DNA from: Labilithrix luteola
GTDB lineage: Bacteria; Myxococcota_A; Polyangia; Polyangiales; Polyangiaceae
Assembly (NCBI RefSeq): GCF_001263205.1
Contig: NZ_CP012333.1
Span: 7,214,001-7,278,000 of the forward strand
Length of the DNA stretch: 64,000 nucleotides
Reading direction: 5' to 3'
Part shown: in pieces, positions 16,449 through 25,046 of the stretch
Numbering within the stretch: the first letter of the stretch is position 1
Layout of the letters: each line of letters opens with the position of its first letter
The notes under the pieces: generated by a model
What the model was told of the DNA's origin: nothing
The model's database searches: none
Seen by the model: only the letters and a program-made list of their open reading frames with translations
Translations under genes and position numbers: made by a program

Positions 16449-18878
16449 CTACTTCCCGATATCGCACTTTCCGGAGACGGACGAGGACGTGTTGTTGTCC
16501 TGGCGGCACTCATGCCATGCGTGCGTCGGATTCGCGTCGTCGACGACGGCGTAGACTGGCGTTGTTCCGTTCGTGACCGCGCCCGGGGCGTCGGGCAGGG
16601 GAAGGACAACGTTCTCGGCCTCGGCCGGATAGAGCGCCTTCGTCGTCGAACTCGCTCCGAGCAGCGTGCCGTTCGGCGCCGTGCCCGTGTAGAACGCCAC
16701 CGCGACGCCGGCCGGCAGCGGCGCGTTACCGACGTTGCGCACGGTTGCTACCATCCCGTACGCGCCGCTGCATTGCGGGGCTACGCGGACGACGACGTCA
16801 GGCGCGGCAAAGGCGCTGCCGGACTGGCGGTTGAACCGGTAGTCGTTGAGCCCCGGCTGCGCCCAGTTCGACGGCTCGACGGCGGGGACCTTGCCGTCCT
16901 CGCTGACGTTGGTGACGTGGTACGTGTGCTCGTTCCAGATCCGGCGTGTGCGCGTCCAGCTTCCCGAGGCGCTGCCGAAGACGCGGATGCCGGACTGTTT
17001 TGAGCCGTCGTCCGGGCACGTCATCCCATACGCGTTCGAGGCGACGATGATGTCGGCTTGACCGTCATTGTCGACGTCGGCGACCACCGGATACTCCCAG
17101 AACGTGCCACTGGTGTTGCACGTGGTCGGGATGAGGTTCTGCCCGGTGACGCCGTCGAACATCGAGAAGTGGTGCTCGTCGGAGTAGAGCGCCTCCGCCT
17201 TGCCATCGCCGTTGAAGTCGAAGGCCGAACTGCCGGTCACGCCCGAAGAGCAATCGTGCGTGGGCTTGGACCAGAGGACGAGCGCATTGTCCGCCACGTT
17301 CGGATCCATCATCTTCGCGCCGCTGAACACGACGTAGCCGACCGCACCGGCGGCGCCCACGTCGGGGGTGCCGTCGCCGTCGAAGTCGGCCACCGTAGGC
17401 GCGCCGCCGCCGTACTCGCTAGCGCCGCCGCAGGTGGTCTTCGTGCTGACGCCGTTGTTGATGTCGATGCCTTTGCGGATCACCCGCGCGCCACTTGCGC
17501 TCATCGGATCGTACTTCACGAGCTGCATGGTGTGCGGCCCGGCACTGGAGACGATCACGACCTCCGGCTTGCCGTCTTTGTCGAAATCGCCAATGGCGTG
17601 ATAGCCCTTCACCACCGTGTTCGTTCCGGTGCTCAGATCCCAGATCACCGTTCCGTCGGCGCGATAAGCACGTTGGCCGTCCGTGATGTCGAGCTTCCCG
17701 TCGCCGTCGAGATCGGCCACGCCCGTGAGCTTGACGCCCCACGAGTTGACCGTGTTGCTCGGGTCGACGACCTTTTTCACGGCGCCGGTCTTGCCGTCGA
17801 GGATCGTCCAGCCCACGAGAACCTCGGGGTTTCCATCCTGATCGAAGTCGGCGATGACGGGCGACTCGGTCCCGCAGTGCACCTGGGTGGTGTCCGTCTG
17901 CGTCCAGAAGTTGGTGCCGTCCGCTCGGAAAGCGACGACGCCGGTGTTCTGCGCGATCGCATCGCAACAGCTCGTGCCGCTCGGGCCGGGATCCATGCAG
18001 CCGACGATCTCGGGGACGCCGTCGCCGTCGAGATCGGCCGCGGCGAGGCCGCCGCTGGGCTGCACCGCGTTCGGGCGCGACCACTTCTCGACGAGCTCGC
18101 CGCCGACGATGGAGATCGCGCGCAGTGTTCCCCGCTTGAAGTAGGCGCCGCTGGCGAAGCTGCTGAAGACGATTTCGGGAATGTCGTTCCGGTTGACCCT
18201 GCCGTCGCAATTGTCGTCATCGAGGTTGATGACGATAGGCGCCATCACCACGTCGTTCGGGTAACCGTTGGCGACGCCTCCCCACGAGTACTTCTGCACC
18301 GGCTTCCAGTCGTCAGTCGCCGGCTTGTATTCGCACTTGGACAAGCACGCGGCCGACGTGCCCGGATCCGCGTTGGGCGCGCAGTTGGGCGGCAGGCTCA
18401 GGCACTTGCCCTTCTGCTGCGCGGCGCCGGCCATGCAGGCGCCTCCGCCCGCACCCGTGTCCGCCGGCGTACCGAGCGAGTAATCGCAGAAGAATCCTTC
18501 GGCGCAGTCGGTGGTGTCGACACACTCGCTGCCGGGCTTCTCGCATTTCTGAAAGTTGCATACGTCGCCCGCGCCGCAGCACGCATCGCCGCATGCAATG
18601 CCGGTCGCGCAGCACGCCCCGTTCACGCACACGCCGCCATCCCCGCACGAAGTACCGTCGGTGCAGTTCGGTCCGCCGTCGAACACGTCGGCGCCCCCGC
18701 CGTCGTTGCCGCCGGTGCTCGTCGACGCGTCATCCGTCGCGCTGTCTGCGCCGGCGGGGGTGGTGCTGGCGGGGGTGCTGTCGCCACAGGAGGCCGCCGC
18801 GACGGCGAGCAAAGGGAGAGAGACGAGGCCCAAGACAAAAGCGCGCTTCACCAGCGCGATGCTAGTGCGGCGCGCCAC
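16449..18878 (-). CDS. FG-GAP/VCBS beta-propeller lipoprotein with Cys-rich and CARDB-like domains
   Basis: 809 aa from GTG 18878; GTG 18851 (VKRAFVLG...) is an equally good start. Lipoprotein signal ends VAAASC. Cys-rich segment at about 70-155 (CGDACCGAGDVCNFQKC). A propeller at about 215-690 has calcium-binding loops DLDGDGVPEIVG, DFDQDGNPEVLVG, DLDGDGKLDITDG, DFDKDGKPEVVIV, DFDGDGTPDVGAA, DFNGDGKAEALYS and DVDNDGQADIIVA. A C-terminal beta-sandwich resembles CARDB (APDVVVRVAPQC, VRNVGNAPLPAGVAVAFY). The architecture suggests a surface adhesin or binding protein. It is transcribed alone. Confidence 0.85.
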   Translation of the reverse strand: MARRTSIALVKRAFVLGLVSLPLLAVAAASCGDSTPASTTPAGADSATDDASTSTGGNDGGGADVFDGGPNCTDGTSCGDGGVCVNGACCATGIACGDACCGAGDVCNFQKCEKPGSECVDTTDCAEGFFCDYSLGTPADTGAGGGACMAGAAQQKGKCLSLPPNCAPNADPGTSAACLSKCEYKPATDDWKPVQKYSWGGVANGYPNDVVMAPIVINLDDDNCDGRVNRNDIPEIVFSSFASGAYFKRGTLRAISIVGGELVEKWSRPNAVQPSGGLAAADLDGDGVPEIVGCMDPGPSGTSCCDAIAQNTGVVAFRADGTNFWTQTDTTQVHCGTESPVIADFDQDGNPEVLVGWTILDGKTGAVKKVVDPSNTVNSWGVKLTGVADLDGDGKLDITDGQRAYRADGTVIWDLSTGTNTVVKGYHAIGDFDKDGKPEVVIVSSAGPHTMQLVKYDPMSASGARVIRKGIDINNGVSTKTTCGGASEYGGGAPTVADFDGDGTPDVGAAGAVGYVVFSGAKMMDPNVADNALVLWSKPTHDCSSGVTGSSAFDFNGDGKAEALYSDEHHFSMFDGVTGQNLIPTTCNTSGTFWEYPVVADVDNDGQADIIVASNAYGMTCPDDGSKQSGIRVFGSASGSWTRTRRIWNEHTYHVTNVSEDGKVPAVEPSNWAQPGLNDYRFNRQSGSAFAAPDVVVRVAPQCSGAYGMVATVRNVGNAPLPAGVAVAFYTGTAPNGTLLGASSTTKALYPAEAENVVLPLPDAPGAVTNGTTPVYAVVDDANPTHAWHECRQDNNTSSSVSGKCDIGK

Positions 18879-19070
18879 GCCAGAAAAGGTGCCATAGAAC
18901 GTGCCGGAGTAAGGTGAGCCGCCATGACCCTGGCGGACGCGACCTCAAAACGAGCTGTCCCCCATATCCATATATCGATGGAGTCTTGGGGCCGTTTGAG
19001 CGTATTCTGGTCAGTTTGCGCCTGAGCGTCCGAGTTGAAAAGGCAAGGGGAGCCGCCAACGCGTCCGAGC

Positions 19071-20084
19071 TCAATGGACGCTCGCGAAGCTCGCGAAGAA
19101 GTCCCACGTGTCGCTCGCCCAATTCTCCGGCAGGGTGTGCCCGAGCCCGGGGTAAGCGCACTCCACGAACGGGCTCGCGCAGCCTTGGTAGCTGACGCAG
19201 GGGCTCGGCGAGGTCGCCGTCGACGTGGCCGAGCAGGCGTTGAAGGATCGATAGAGTGCGCTCGTCGTCGTGAACTGCTCCTGCGAGTACGCGCCGTCGC
19301 CTTTGGCATCGTGCGTGAAGCGGATGCCGGCCACGCCCACGTCGGGGCAGGGCATGTTGGCGTACGTCTTGAAGTCGGCGGCGTTCGAGAACTCGTCGGC
19401 GCAGGACGCCGCGGCGATCGCGCGGAGACGGCTTCCACGGCAGCAGCGTAGGCCAGTGACGTAATCGCAGCCCCACGAAAAGCCCGCGGCGAACACGCGC
19501 GCCGTGTCGATGCAATACTGTTGCTCGAGCTCCTCGAGCATGTGGTCGAAGAAGACCATGTCGTAACCACCGCACGAGTCGTCCCAGCCGACGCCGTAGT
19601 TCTCGAATTCGACTCCTTGCGGGAAAACGAAGATAGAGGCGCTCGATGTTTTTGCCGCGTCCTGCAGCCCGAAAGACTCCGCCGCCTGCTCGTTGCCCCC
19701 CGCGCCGTGATAGACGAACGTGACGGCGAGCGGGGTCTTGGCATCGTACGTCGACGGCACCTGCACGGCGTAGTCGCGCGTTGCGCCTTTGCCGTCCGTC
19801 GTCGTCAGGTGGAAGCTGCCGGTCTTTCCGGGCGTCCCGCAGCCCGTGCTCCGTGAGTCGGCCGGCGGCTTTCCGCCCTCGTCGACGGGCCCCGCGTCAC
19901 CGGCCGGCCGCTGCGCGACGTCGCCGGCCGACGCGTCACCGGAGTCACCAGAGATGGTGTGATCGTCGCCACCCGCGGTCGGGCTCGCCGACGGCTCCGA
20001 GCTGTCGCCATCGCGCCCGCATTGAAGGCATGCCATCAGCATCACGCCGACCAGCACCAACGCTTTCCAATTCGGTGAATGCAT
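19071..20084 (-). CDS. Secreted PHB-depolymerase/LpqC-like esterase
   Basis: 337 aa. Lipoprotein signal (MHSPNWKALVLVGVMLMAC), acidic linker to about residue 60, then an alpha/beta hydrolase domain of the esterase family that includes polyhydroxybutyrate depolymerases and feruloyl esterases. Visible features are the oxyanion segment VTFVYHGAGGNEQ, nucleophile elbow AAGFSWGC, a possible acid in RFTHDAKGDGAY, and the C-terminal histidine in YPGLGHTLPENW. Six or more cysteines suggest disulfides. It probably hydrolyses polymer or plant-derived esters outside the cell. It is divergent from the SUMF1-domain gene. Confidence 0.8.
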   Translation of the reverse strand: MHSPNWKALVLVGVMLMACLQCGRDGDSSEPSASPTAGGDDHTISGDSGDASAGDVAQRPAGDAGPVDEGGKPPADSRSTGCGTPGKTGSFHLTTTDGKGATRDYAVQVPSTYDAKTPLAVTFVYHGAGGNEQAAESFGLQDAAKTSSASIFVFPQGVEFENYGVGWDDSCGGYDMVFFDHMLEELEQQYCIDTARVFAAGFSWGCDYVTGLRCCRGSRLRAIAAASCADEFSNAADFKTYANMPCPDVGVAGIRFTHDAKGDGAYSQEQFTTTSALYRSFNACSATSTATSPSPCVSYQGCASPFVECAYPGLGHTLPENWASDTWDFFASFASVH

Positions 20085-20248
20085 TCAACCCTCGTGAGAT
20101 AATGGTTGCGACGGCGCGAGCGCGCACCTGTCGCAATCGACCTTGTCGCCAGCAAGACGTCTTCGCAAGGCGCACTCGAATGCGACTCATGCTTTACACA
20201 GCCGTCGTCTCTGTCTTGCGACCGCAACGGACGACGAACGACGCGAGC

Positions 20249-20291
20249 GGAACGAGTCGTTCCTTGACGCGACACGATGGGCCGCGAATAC
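20249..20291 (+). promoter_or_regulatory. Palindromic operator and sigma70-like promoter candidate
   Basis: GGAACGAGTCGTTCC at 20249-20263 is a perfect palindrome (7-bp arms, 1-base centre). TTGACG at 20264-20269 follows directly, and GAATAC at 20286-20291 lies 16 bases further on. The set is about 40 bp upstream of ATG 20330 and fits an operator overlapping a promoter. Assignment is by eye. Confidence 0.4.
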
Positions 20292-20329
20292 GATTGAAGG
20301 TCGGTCTCGTGGACGAAATGGAGCGAGTG

Positions 20330-22567
20330 ATGAGCCAGCGTCGAATCTTGTGGCAACGAGCGGTCGGCCTGGTGCTCGTCCTCGGCGCGAGCGTGACAGG
20401 TATTTACGGTTGCGAAGGGGACATCGGTGCCTCGGACGGGAACGGCAACCCCGCCGGCGGACCGGGCGCGAACGGCGGAGACGGCGGCGTCCCTGTGGGA
20501 CGGCCGACGGAGACGTGCCCGGCGACCGCGACGTGCGGAGGAGAGAGCTGCTGCGTGAGCCTCCTCGTCCCGGGCGGGACCTTCCCTCAAGGCCGAGGCA
20601 CCGAGGAGTGCGGGAGCCCCGGGTGCGTGAGCGGTGAATGGTGGAACGTCGGGTGCCCCAAGGGCTACGGCTGCGCCGGCAACGAGATCCCCGAGCACCC
20701 GATGACCGTGGCGCCGTTCGCGCTCGACAAATACGAAGTCTCCGTCAGCCGATTTCGCGAATTCGTCAGCTCGTATTCGGGAAATACCAAGACCGTTCCG
20801 GCTACGGGGAGCGGCGCCAATGCAGCCGTCCCGAACAGCGGTTGGGACAGCCGATGGAACGTCCGATTGCCCGACGATCAAGCGCTGCTCAGGCGCCGCT
20901 TGAAGTGCAGCGAGGACACGCAGACGTGGACCGACGCGCCCGGGGCAAACGAGAACCTGCCCATCAACTGCGTGAGTTGGTACGAGGCCTTCGCGTTCTG
21001 CGTTTGGGACGGCGGACGGCTGCCCACGGAGTCGGAGTGGGAATACGCGGCGGCGGGAGGAGACAAGAACCTCCTCTACCCGTGGGGAAGCGCGACGCCG
21101 GACTGCACGCGCGCCAACTTCGGCGGTCCGGACAAGGCCTGCGGCCCGAAGGGCAAGATCGGCATCGCGCCGGTGGGCTCGTACGGGGCGGGCAACGGCC
21201 GCTACGGTCACGCCGATCTCGCGGGCAACCTCTACGAGTGGGTGCTCGACGGGTCGAAGGATTACTCGGACTCGCCGTGGAACCCGCTGCCGGCGAGCGC
21301 GCCGCACGACAACTACGCACAGCTCAGCGACGTCAGCTTTCGCATCATCCGCGGTGGCTATTACGCGATGGACGTGACGGCGAACGACGACCTGCGTGCG
21401 GCCGGTCGCGAAAACGGCCTACGCGCGGAGCATCACACCGCGTACACGGGCATTCGCTGCGCGCGAAGCGCTTCGAAAACGCCGAGCGGTCCGGGCTGGC
21501 TCAGCGACGCGAAGCTGCCGCCGCGCGATCCCGGCCCGCCGAATACCGAGTTCCACGTCCAGAACGGACAGAGCTGCTCCGCGAATCTCTCGTGCAAAGG
21601 CACGAGCTGCTGCACGAGCCCGACGCTCCCGGCGGGGACCTTTCCGATGGGACGCGGAACCGAAGACTGCGGGGCCGTCGGTTGCCAGTCGAAGCTGCCC
21701 GGATGCCCCAACGGCGCGAACTATTGCGCCGAGGACGAGCTGCCGGAACATGCGATGACCGTCTCCGCCTATGCCCTCGACAAATTCCCGGTCACGGTGG
21801 GCCGATTCCGCACCTTCGTGAACGCCTACGGGACGAACACGACCACCGTGCCGCCCGCTGGAGCCGGCGCGAACCCTGCTGTCGCGGGCAGTGGTTGGGA
21901 CTCGGCGTGGAACACAAAGCTCCCGAAGGATCAGGAGGAGTTCCGGGACAACCTTCACCTCAATTGCGGCTCGACGATCAATTGGTATCACTATACCGAA
22001 GCCGCCTATCAGACGTGGACCGACGATCCCGCGGACGGCGACGCCGATCGGCCGATCGACTGCCTGAACTGGTACGAGGCCTTCGCGTTCTGCATTTGGG
22101 ACGGCGGACGGCTTCCGACGGAAGCGGAGTGGGAATACGCCGCCACGGGCGGTGACGAGAACCGCGTTTACCTCTGGGGCAACGCCGCGCCCGACTGCAC
22201 GCTCACCAACTTCCTCAACGGCCCCGGCGTCACGTACGGCAACATGTGCAGCGGCGGAAAGGAGGTCGGCGGTGGACCCCCGATGCCGGTCGGAAATGTC
22301 TCGCCGAAGGGCGACGGCCGCTGGGGGCACTCCGACATGGACGGGAGCGTCTGGGAGTGGGTGCTCGATTGGTACGGTCCGTATTCGAAGTCCCAGACTT
22401 CGAACTACGCGAACCTGAAGAAGGCGGATTACCGCGTCCTCCGCGGCGGGCACTTCTTTGCGGACTACGCGACCGGACAGCGCGCCGCCGGACGCTACGC
22501 CCGCGACGCATACCCGGAGTCCCATTTCATGGGCTACGGCGTCCGCTGCGCCCGCAGCGCGCCGTAA
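20330..22567 (+). CDS. Lipoprotein with two tandem SUMF1/FGE-like domains
   Basis: 745 aa. ATG 20330 has GGAGCG 9 bases upstream and opens a lipoprotein signal (MSQRRILWQRAVGLVLVLGASVTGIYGC). Domain 1 (about 55-380) and domain 2 (about 410-740) both show the formylglycine-generating-enzyme-like fold: PGGTFPQGRGTEECG / PAGTFPMGRGTEDCG, NCVSWYEAFAFCVWDGGRLPTE / DCLNWYEAFAFCIWDGGRLPTE, GNLYEWVLD / GSVWEWVLD, and a final GIRCARS / GVRCARS. Only one Cys is visible near each end, not the usual FGE Cys pair, so a binding or structural role is likelier than sulfatase activation (inference). Confidence 0.85.
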   Translation: MSQRRILWQRAVGLVLVLGASVTGIYGCEGDIGASDGNGNPAGGPGANGGDGGVPVGRPTETCPATATCGGESCCVSLLVPGGTFPQGRGTEECGSPGCVSGEWWNVGCPKGYGCAGNEIPEHPMTVAPFALDKYEVSVSRFREFVSSYSGNTKTVPATGSGANAAVPNSGWDSRWNVRLPDDQALLRRRLKCSEDTQTWTDAPGANENLPINCVSWYEAFAFCVWDGGRLPTESEWEYAAAGGDKNLLYPWGSATPDCTRANFGGPDKACGPKGKIGIAPVGSYGAGNGRYGHADLAGNLYEWVLDGSKDYSDSPWNPLPASAPHDNYAQLSDVSFRIIRGGYYAMDVTANDDLRAAGRENGLRAEHHTAYTGIRCARSASKTPSGPGWLSDAKLPPRDPGPPNTEFHVQNGQSCSANLSCKGTSCCTSPTLPAGTFPMGRGTEDCGAVGCQSKLPGCPNGANYCAEDELPEHAMTVSAYALDKFPVTVGRFRTFVNAYGTNTTTVPPAGAGANPAVAGSGWDSAWNTKLPKDQEEFRDNLHLNCGSTINWYHYTEAAYQTWTDDPADGDADRPIDCLNWYEAFAFCIWDGGRLPTEAEWEYAATGGDENRVYLWGNAAPDCTLTNFLNGPGVTYGNMCSGGKEVGGGPPMPVGNVSPKGDGRWGHSDMDGSVWEWVLDWYGPYSKSQTSNYANLKKADYRVLRGGHFFADYATGQRAAGRYARDAYPESHFMGYGVRCARSAP

Positions 22568-22591
22568 CGCGCGCTGCGGAGCATTGCATCG

Positions 22592-23410
22592 TCAACGAGG
22601 CTTCGACGACGGCGAACCTATCGTGTGCTCTGGCGTTTTGTCCTCGGCCGGCAGGTTCACGATGAACGCTGGAACGCTGCCTCGTTTCGTTCCGCTGATC
22701 GCGTCGAGCACGGTCAGCACGAGGATGTAGGGAGTGTCGGGCTCGACGTGAAGGATGACTTGATCGAAGCGCTTGTCGTTTGGCTCATGGAACAGCCCCC
22801 TGTCGTTCCATTCTCGCTCGACGGGCCTGGCGAGACGGGTGACGACTGCATCCGTCGGAACCACCTCGCCTATCTGCTTCGTTCCCTCGAGCCACCTCAG
22901 CATGACCGCCCCGCGTGACGAGAGGCTGACGTGCAGCTCACGGTCGGACGTCGTCTTCTTCTCGGTTGCGACCTCGACATCCAGATGGCCGGGGCGCGCG
23001 ACCCCCTCTCGCACGACACGCGTGACGAAGGAGGCGTGCGGATACCCAGCCTTCGCCGCAGTGTCGAGGAGGCCCCTCACCACCGTCCACTGCGTCTCGG
23101 GACCGAATGCATACGCGACCCGACCCGAGGAGGACTTCTTCAGCTGCAGTGCGCGCCCGAGCCCATCGCTCTTCTTCGGACCGGCTTCCCCGACCTTCGA
23201 GCCATCGAGCGTGACCTCGCGGCCGTCGTTCAACCCAATCTCGGGAGCCCCGTCCACGATGCCCTCGATTCCGTTCACGACATTCGGTCGTGCGGGATCT
23301 TGCACGAATGCTGTGGATTCGGGTGGACGAGAGGGCGCCGCACCGCCGCCACCACCACACGCCGCCGTCGAAGCCGCCACGACGATGAAGAGAGCACTGA
23401 GCTCGCGCAT
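22592..23410 (-). CDS. Lipoprotein of unknown function, possible ExbD/TolR-like segment
   Basis: 272 aa. The signal ends STAACGGGGG. A central segment (VAYAFGPETQWTVVRGLLDTAAKAGYPHASFV) resembles the periplasmic domain of ExbD/TolR, in which a similar helix selects the peptidoglycan- or receptor-binding groove; this is a weak comparison. The C-terminal part is strand-rich (QVILHVEPDTPYILVLTVLDAI). It converges with the SUMF1-domain gene (24-bp gap). No operon partners. Confidence 0.5.
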   Translation of the reverse strand: MRELSALFIVVAASTAACGGGGGAAPSRPPESTAFVQDPARPNVVNGIEGIVDGAPEIGLNDGREVTLDGSKVGEAGPKKSDGLGRALQLKKSSSGRVAYAFGPETQWTVVRGLLDTAAKAGYPHASFVTRVVREGVARPGHLDVEVATEKKTTSDRELHVSLSSRGAVMLRWLEGTKQIGEVVPTDAVVTRLARPVEREWNDRGLFHEPNDKRFDQVILHVEPDTPYILVLTVLDAISGTKRGSVPAFIVNLPAEDKTPEHTIGSPSSKPR

Positions 23411-23422
23411 CCCTAGGAATTA

Positions 23423-23632
23423 TCAGAAGCCGATCGCGTGGAACCTGGAAGAGCGAGAGACGGCGTTCGACTTCCCGGCCTGGTCCGTCAGCTTGCCAGC
23501 TGCTTCCGCCATCTCACGCTCGCGTGCGGTCATCCGGTCGACCATGGTGACCCGTCGCGTGTGCACCAGGCAAAGGCCGCCCGCAGCGTCGGCCCGGACG
23601 ACGATCTTGCTTCGAACGACCGGTTGGCCCAT
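23423..23632 (-). CDS. Small doubtful ORF downstream of LuxR-type gene
   Basis: 69 aa, MGQPVVRSKIVVRADAAGG then a basic, Ala/Glu-rich region. The frame is open back to the end of the LuxR-type gene (about 23680), so it could be coupled to it. There is no recognised domain, no strong Shine-Dalgarno and no second copy in the window. It may be non-coding. Confidence 0.25.
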   Translation of the reverse strand: MGQPVVRSKIVVRADAAGGLCLVHTRRVTMVDRMTAREREMAEAAGKLTDQAGKSNAVSRSSRFHAIGF

Positions 23633-23675
23633 CGCGCCGCGTAGTACGATGTCGACGAGCTCGCGCGGCAGCTGC

Positions 23676-24944
23676 TCACGCCTCGCGTGACCAACGGAAG
23701 AGGCGGGCTCCGAGCTCGCCGCGGCTTTTCACGCCGAGCTTCTCGAAGATGCGCCGCAGCTGGTTGGCGATCGTGCGCACCGAGGTTCCTCGAGCAAGCG
23801 CGATGGCGGCGTTGTCGAGGCCTCTCGAGACGGCGCTCGCGACTTCGCGCTCGGCCTCCGTGAGCCGGGCGAGCGCTTCGGGGTTCATCTTCGTGTTCGC
23901 GACGAGCACGTCGAGATGCGCCGTTCCAACGCGAACGGAGAGGGAGGCGCGATCCCCTGCGACGAACGGCGTGAGCTCTCCGCGGCTCTTCACGCCGAGC
24001 TTTCTACGCGCTTGTTCGAGCGCCTTGGCGGCGGCGTCCGTGGAGAGTCCTAGCGCGTACGCGGCTTCCTTCGTACTCGCCCCGAGCGCGACCAGCTCCA
24101 CGACGGCGCGTTCGGTCGCCCCGAGCGCGCGCGGATCAGGGATGCGCGGATCGTTCTTGTAGACGGCAAGATAGCGCCGCCCGTCGCTCTCCCATCGATC
24201 GACGACCGAATAGCGCCCCGCCAAGAGCGCGCTCCAGATCGAGAGAGCGCGTTCGGGATCCTGTTTCAACGCGGTCCGCGCGTGCTCGGCGTCCTTGACG
24301 GCGCGGGAGAGACGAACGCGGAGCGAGCGATCGCGGGCGAGCTCGCCAGAGGCTTCGTGGAGCCTTCCGTCGGGGTCGACGACGGCACATGCGGACTCGT
24401 TCGCAGCCACGCGGTGTCGCAACCGCAACGCGGAGGCGGCATGCATCGCGACGCGTCCCCAAAGGGCGCGCGTTCTCGGATGGGTCACGATGGCTGTGGT
24501 CGAAGGGGCGACGATCTTCACGGCGCCGCCTTCGCCGTCCTGCGCAAAGAGGAGGAACGCGTCGACCACGCGCGCGCCTGTCATGCCGTCGCGGTAAAGC
24601 TGCGCGCCGGATAGCTTGCGCGGCCACGCCTCGTCGAGCGCGCCGCACACGACGGCACGCGGCGCGAAGGCATCGAGAATCGGGCACGGCATCGTGCCGT
24701 GGAGTGCGAGCGCGTGGCGACGGCAAGCTGGGTCGAGGTCGACCGACACGAACGGCGGGCGTGGGAAAAGATGGCCGCGTTCGATGCGTCCGGTGGCGGC
24801 GTAGAGGCCGAAACCTCGATCGAGATCCAGGCGCGCGACGCGAAGCAGGCGCTCGAGCCACGCAGCGTCGTCGCCTTCGAGCGAATAGGCGGCTTCGACG
24901 GTGGCAAGCGCGGTTCGCGTGAGGATCGAGGAAGGCGAGGGCAA
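23676..24944 (-). CDS. Transcriptional regulator with two tandem LuxR-type HTH domains
   Basis: 422 aa from TTG 24944 (GAAGG 4 bases upstream). The N-terminal portion of about 230 residues is alpha/beta and unassigned (LDLDRGFGLYAATGRIERG, AFLLFAQDGEGGAVKIVA), possibly a GAF-like sensor. The first HTH, at about 275-330, is ALGATERAVVELVALGASTKEAAYALGLS...RRKLGVKSRGEL. The second, at about 360-415, is RLTEAEREVASAVSRGLDNAAIALARGTS...FEKLGVKSRGEL. Both end in the same LGVKSRGEL helix, evidence of internal duplication. It diverges from the protease-like gene at 25047 and may control it. Confidence 0.75.
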   Translation of the reverse strand: MPSPSSILTRTALATVEAAYSLEGDDAAWLERLLRVARLDLDRGFGLYAATGRIERGHLFPRPPFVSVDLDPACRRHALALHGTMPCPILDAFAPRAVVCGALDEAWPRKLSGAQLYRDGMTGARVVDAFLLFAQDGEGGAVKIVAPSTTAIVTHPRTRALWGRVAMHAASALRLRHRVAANESACAVVDPDGRLHEASGELARDRSLRVRLSRAVKDAEHARTALKQDPERALSIWSALLAGRYSVVDRWESDGRRYLAVYKNDPRIPDPRALGATERAVVELVALGASTKEAAYALGLSTDAAAKALEQARRKLGVKSRGELTPFVAGDRASLSVRVGTAHLDVLVANTKMNPEALARLTEAEREVASAVSRGLDNAAIALARGTSVRTIANQLRRIFEKLGVKSRGELGARLFRWSREA

Positions 24945-25046
24945 GCCTTCGTGGTTTAGCAGGCTGCATCGTCTTTGCCGTCAGAAGGCAAAGCACTCCT
25001 CGAAGTGACCATGGCGATCGTGCCGACCGTGGGGGAATGTGTGGAG

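Noticed and set aside
17058..18917. Plus-strand open frame of about 620 codons opposite the FG-GAP gene
   Set aside because: Low-complexity Val/Ala/Arg composition mirrors the calcium-loop repeats on the real strand; no start context.
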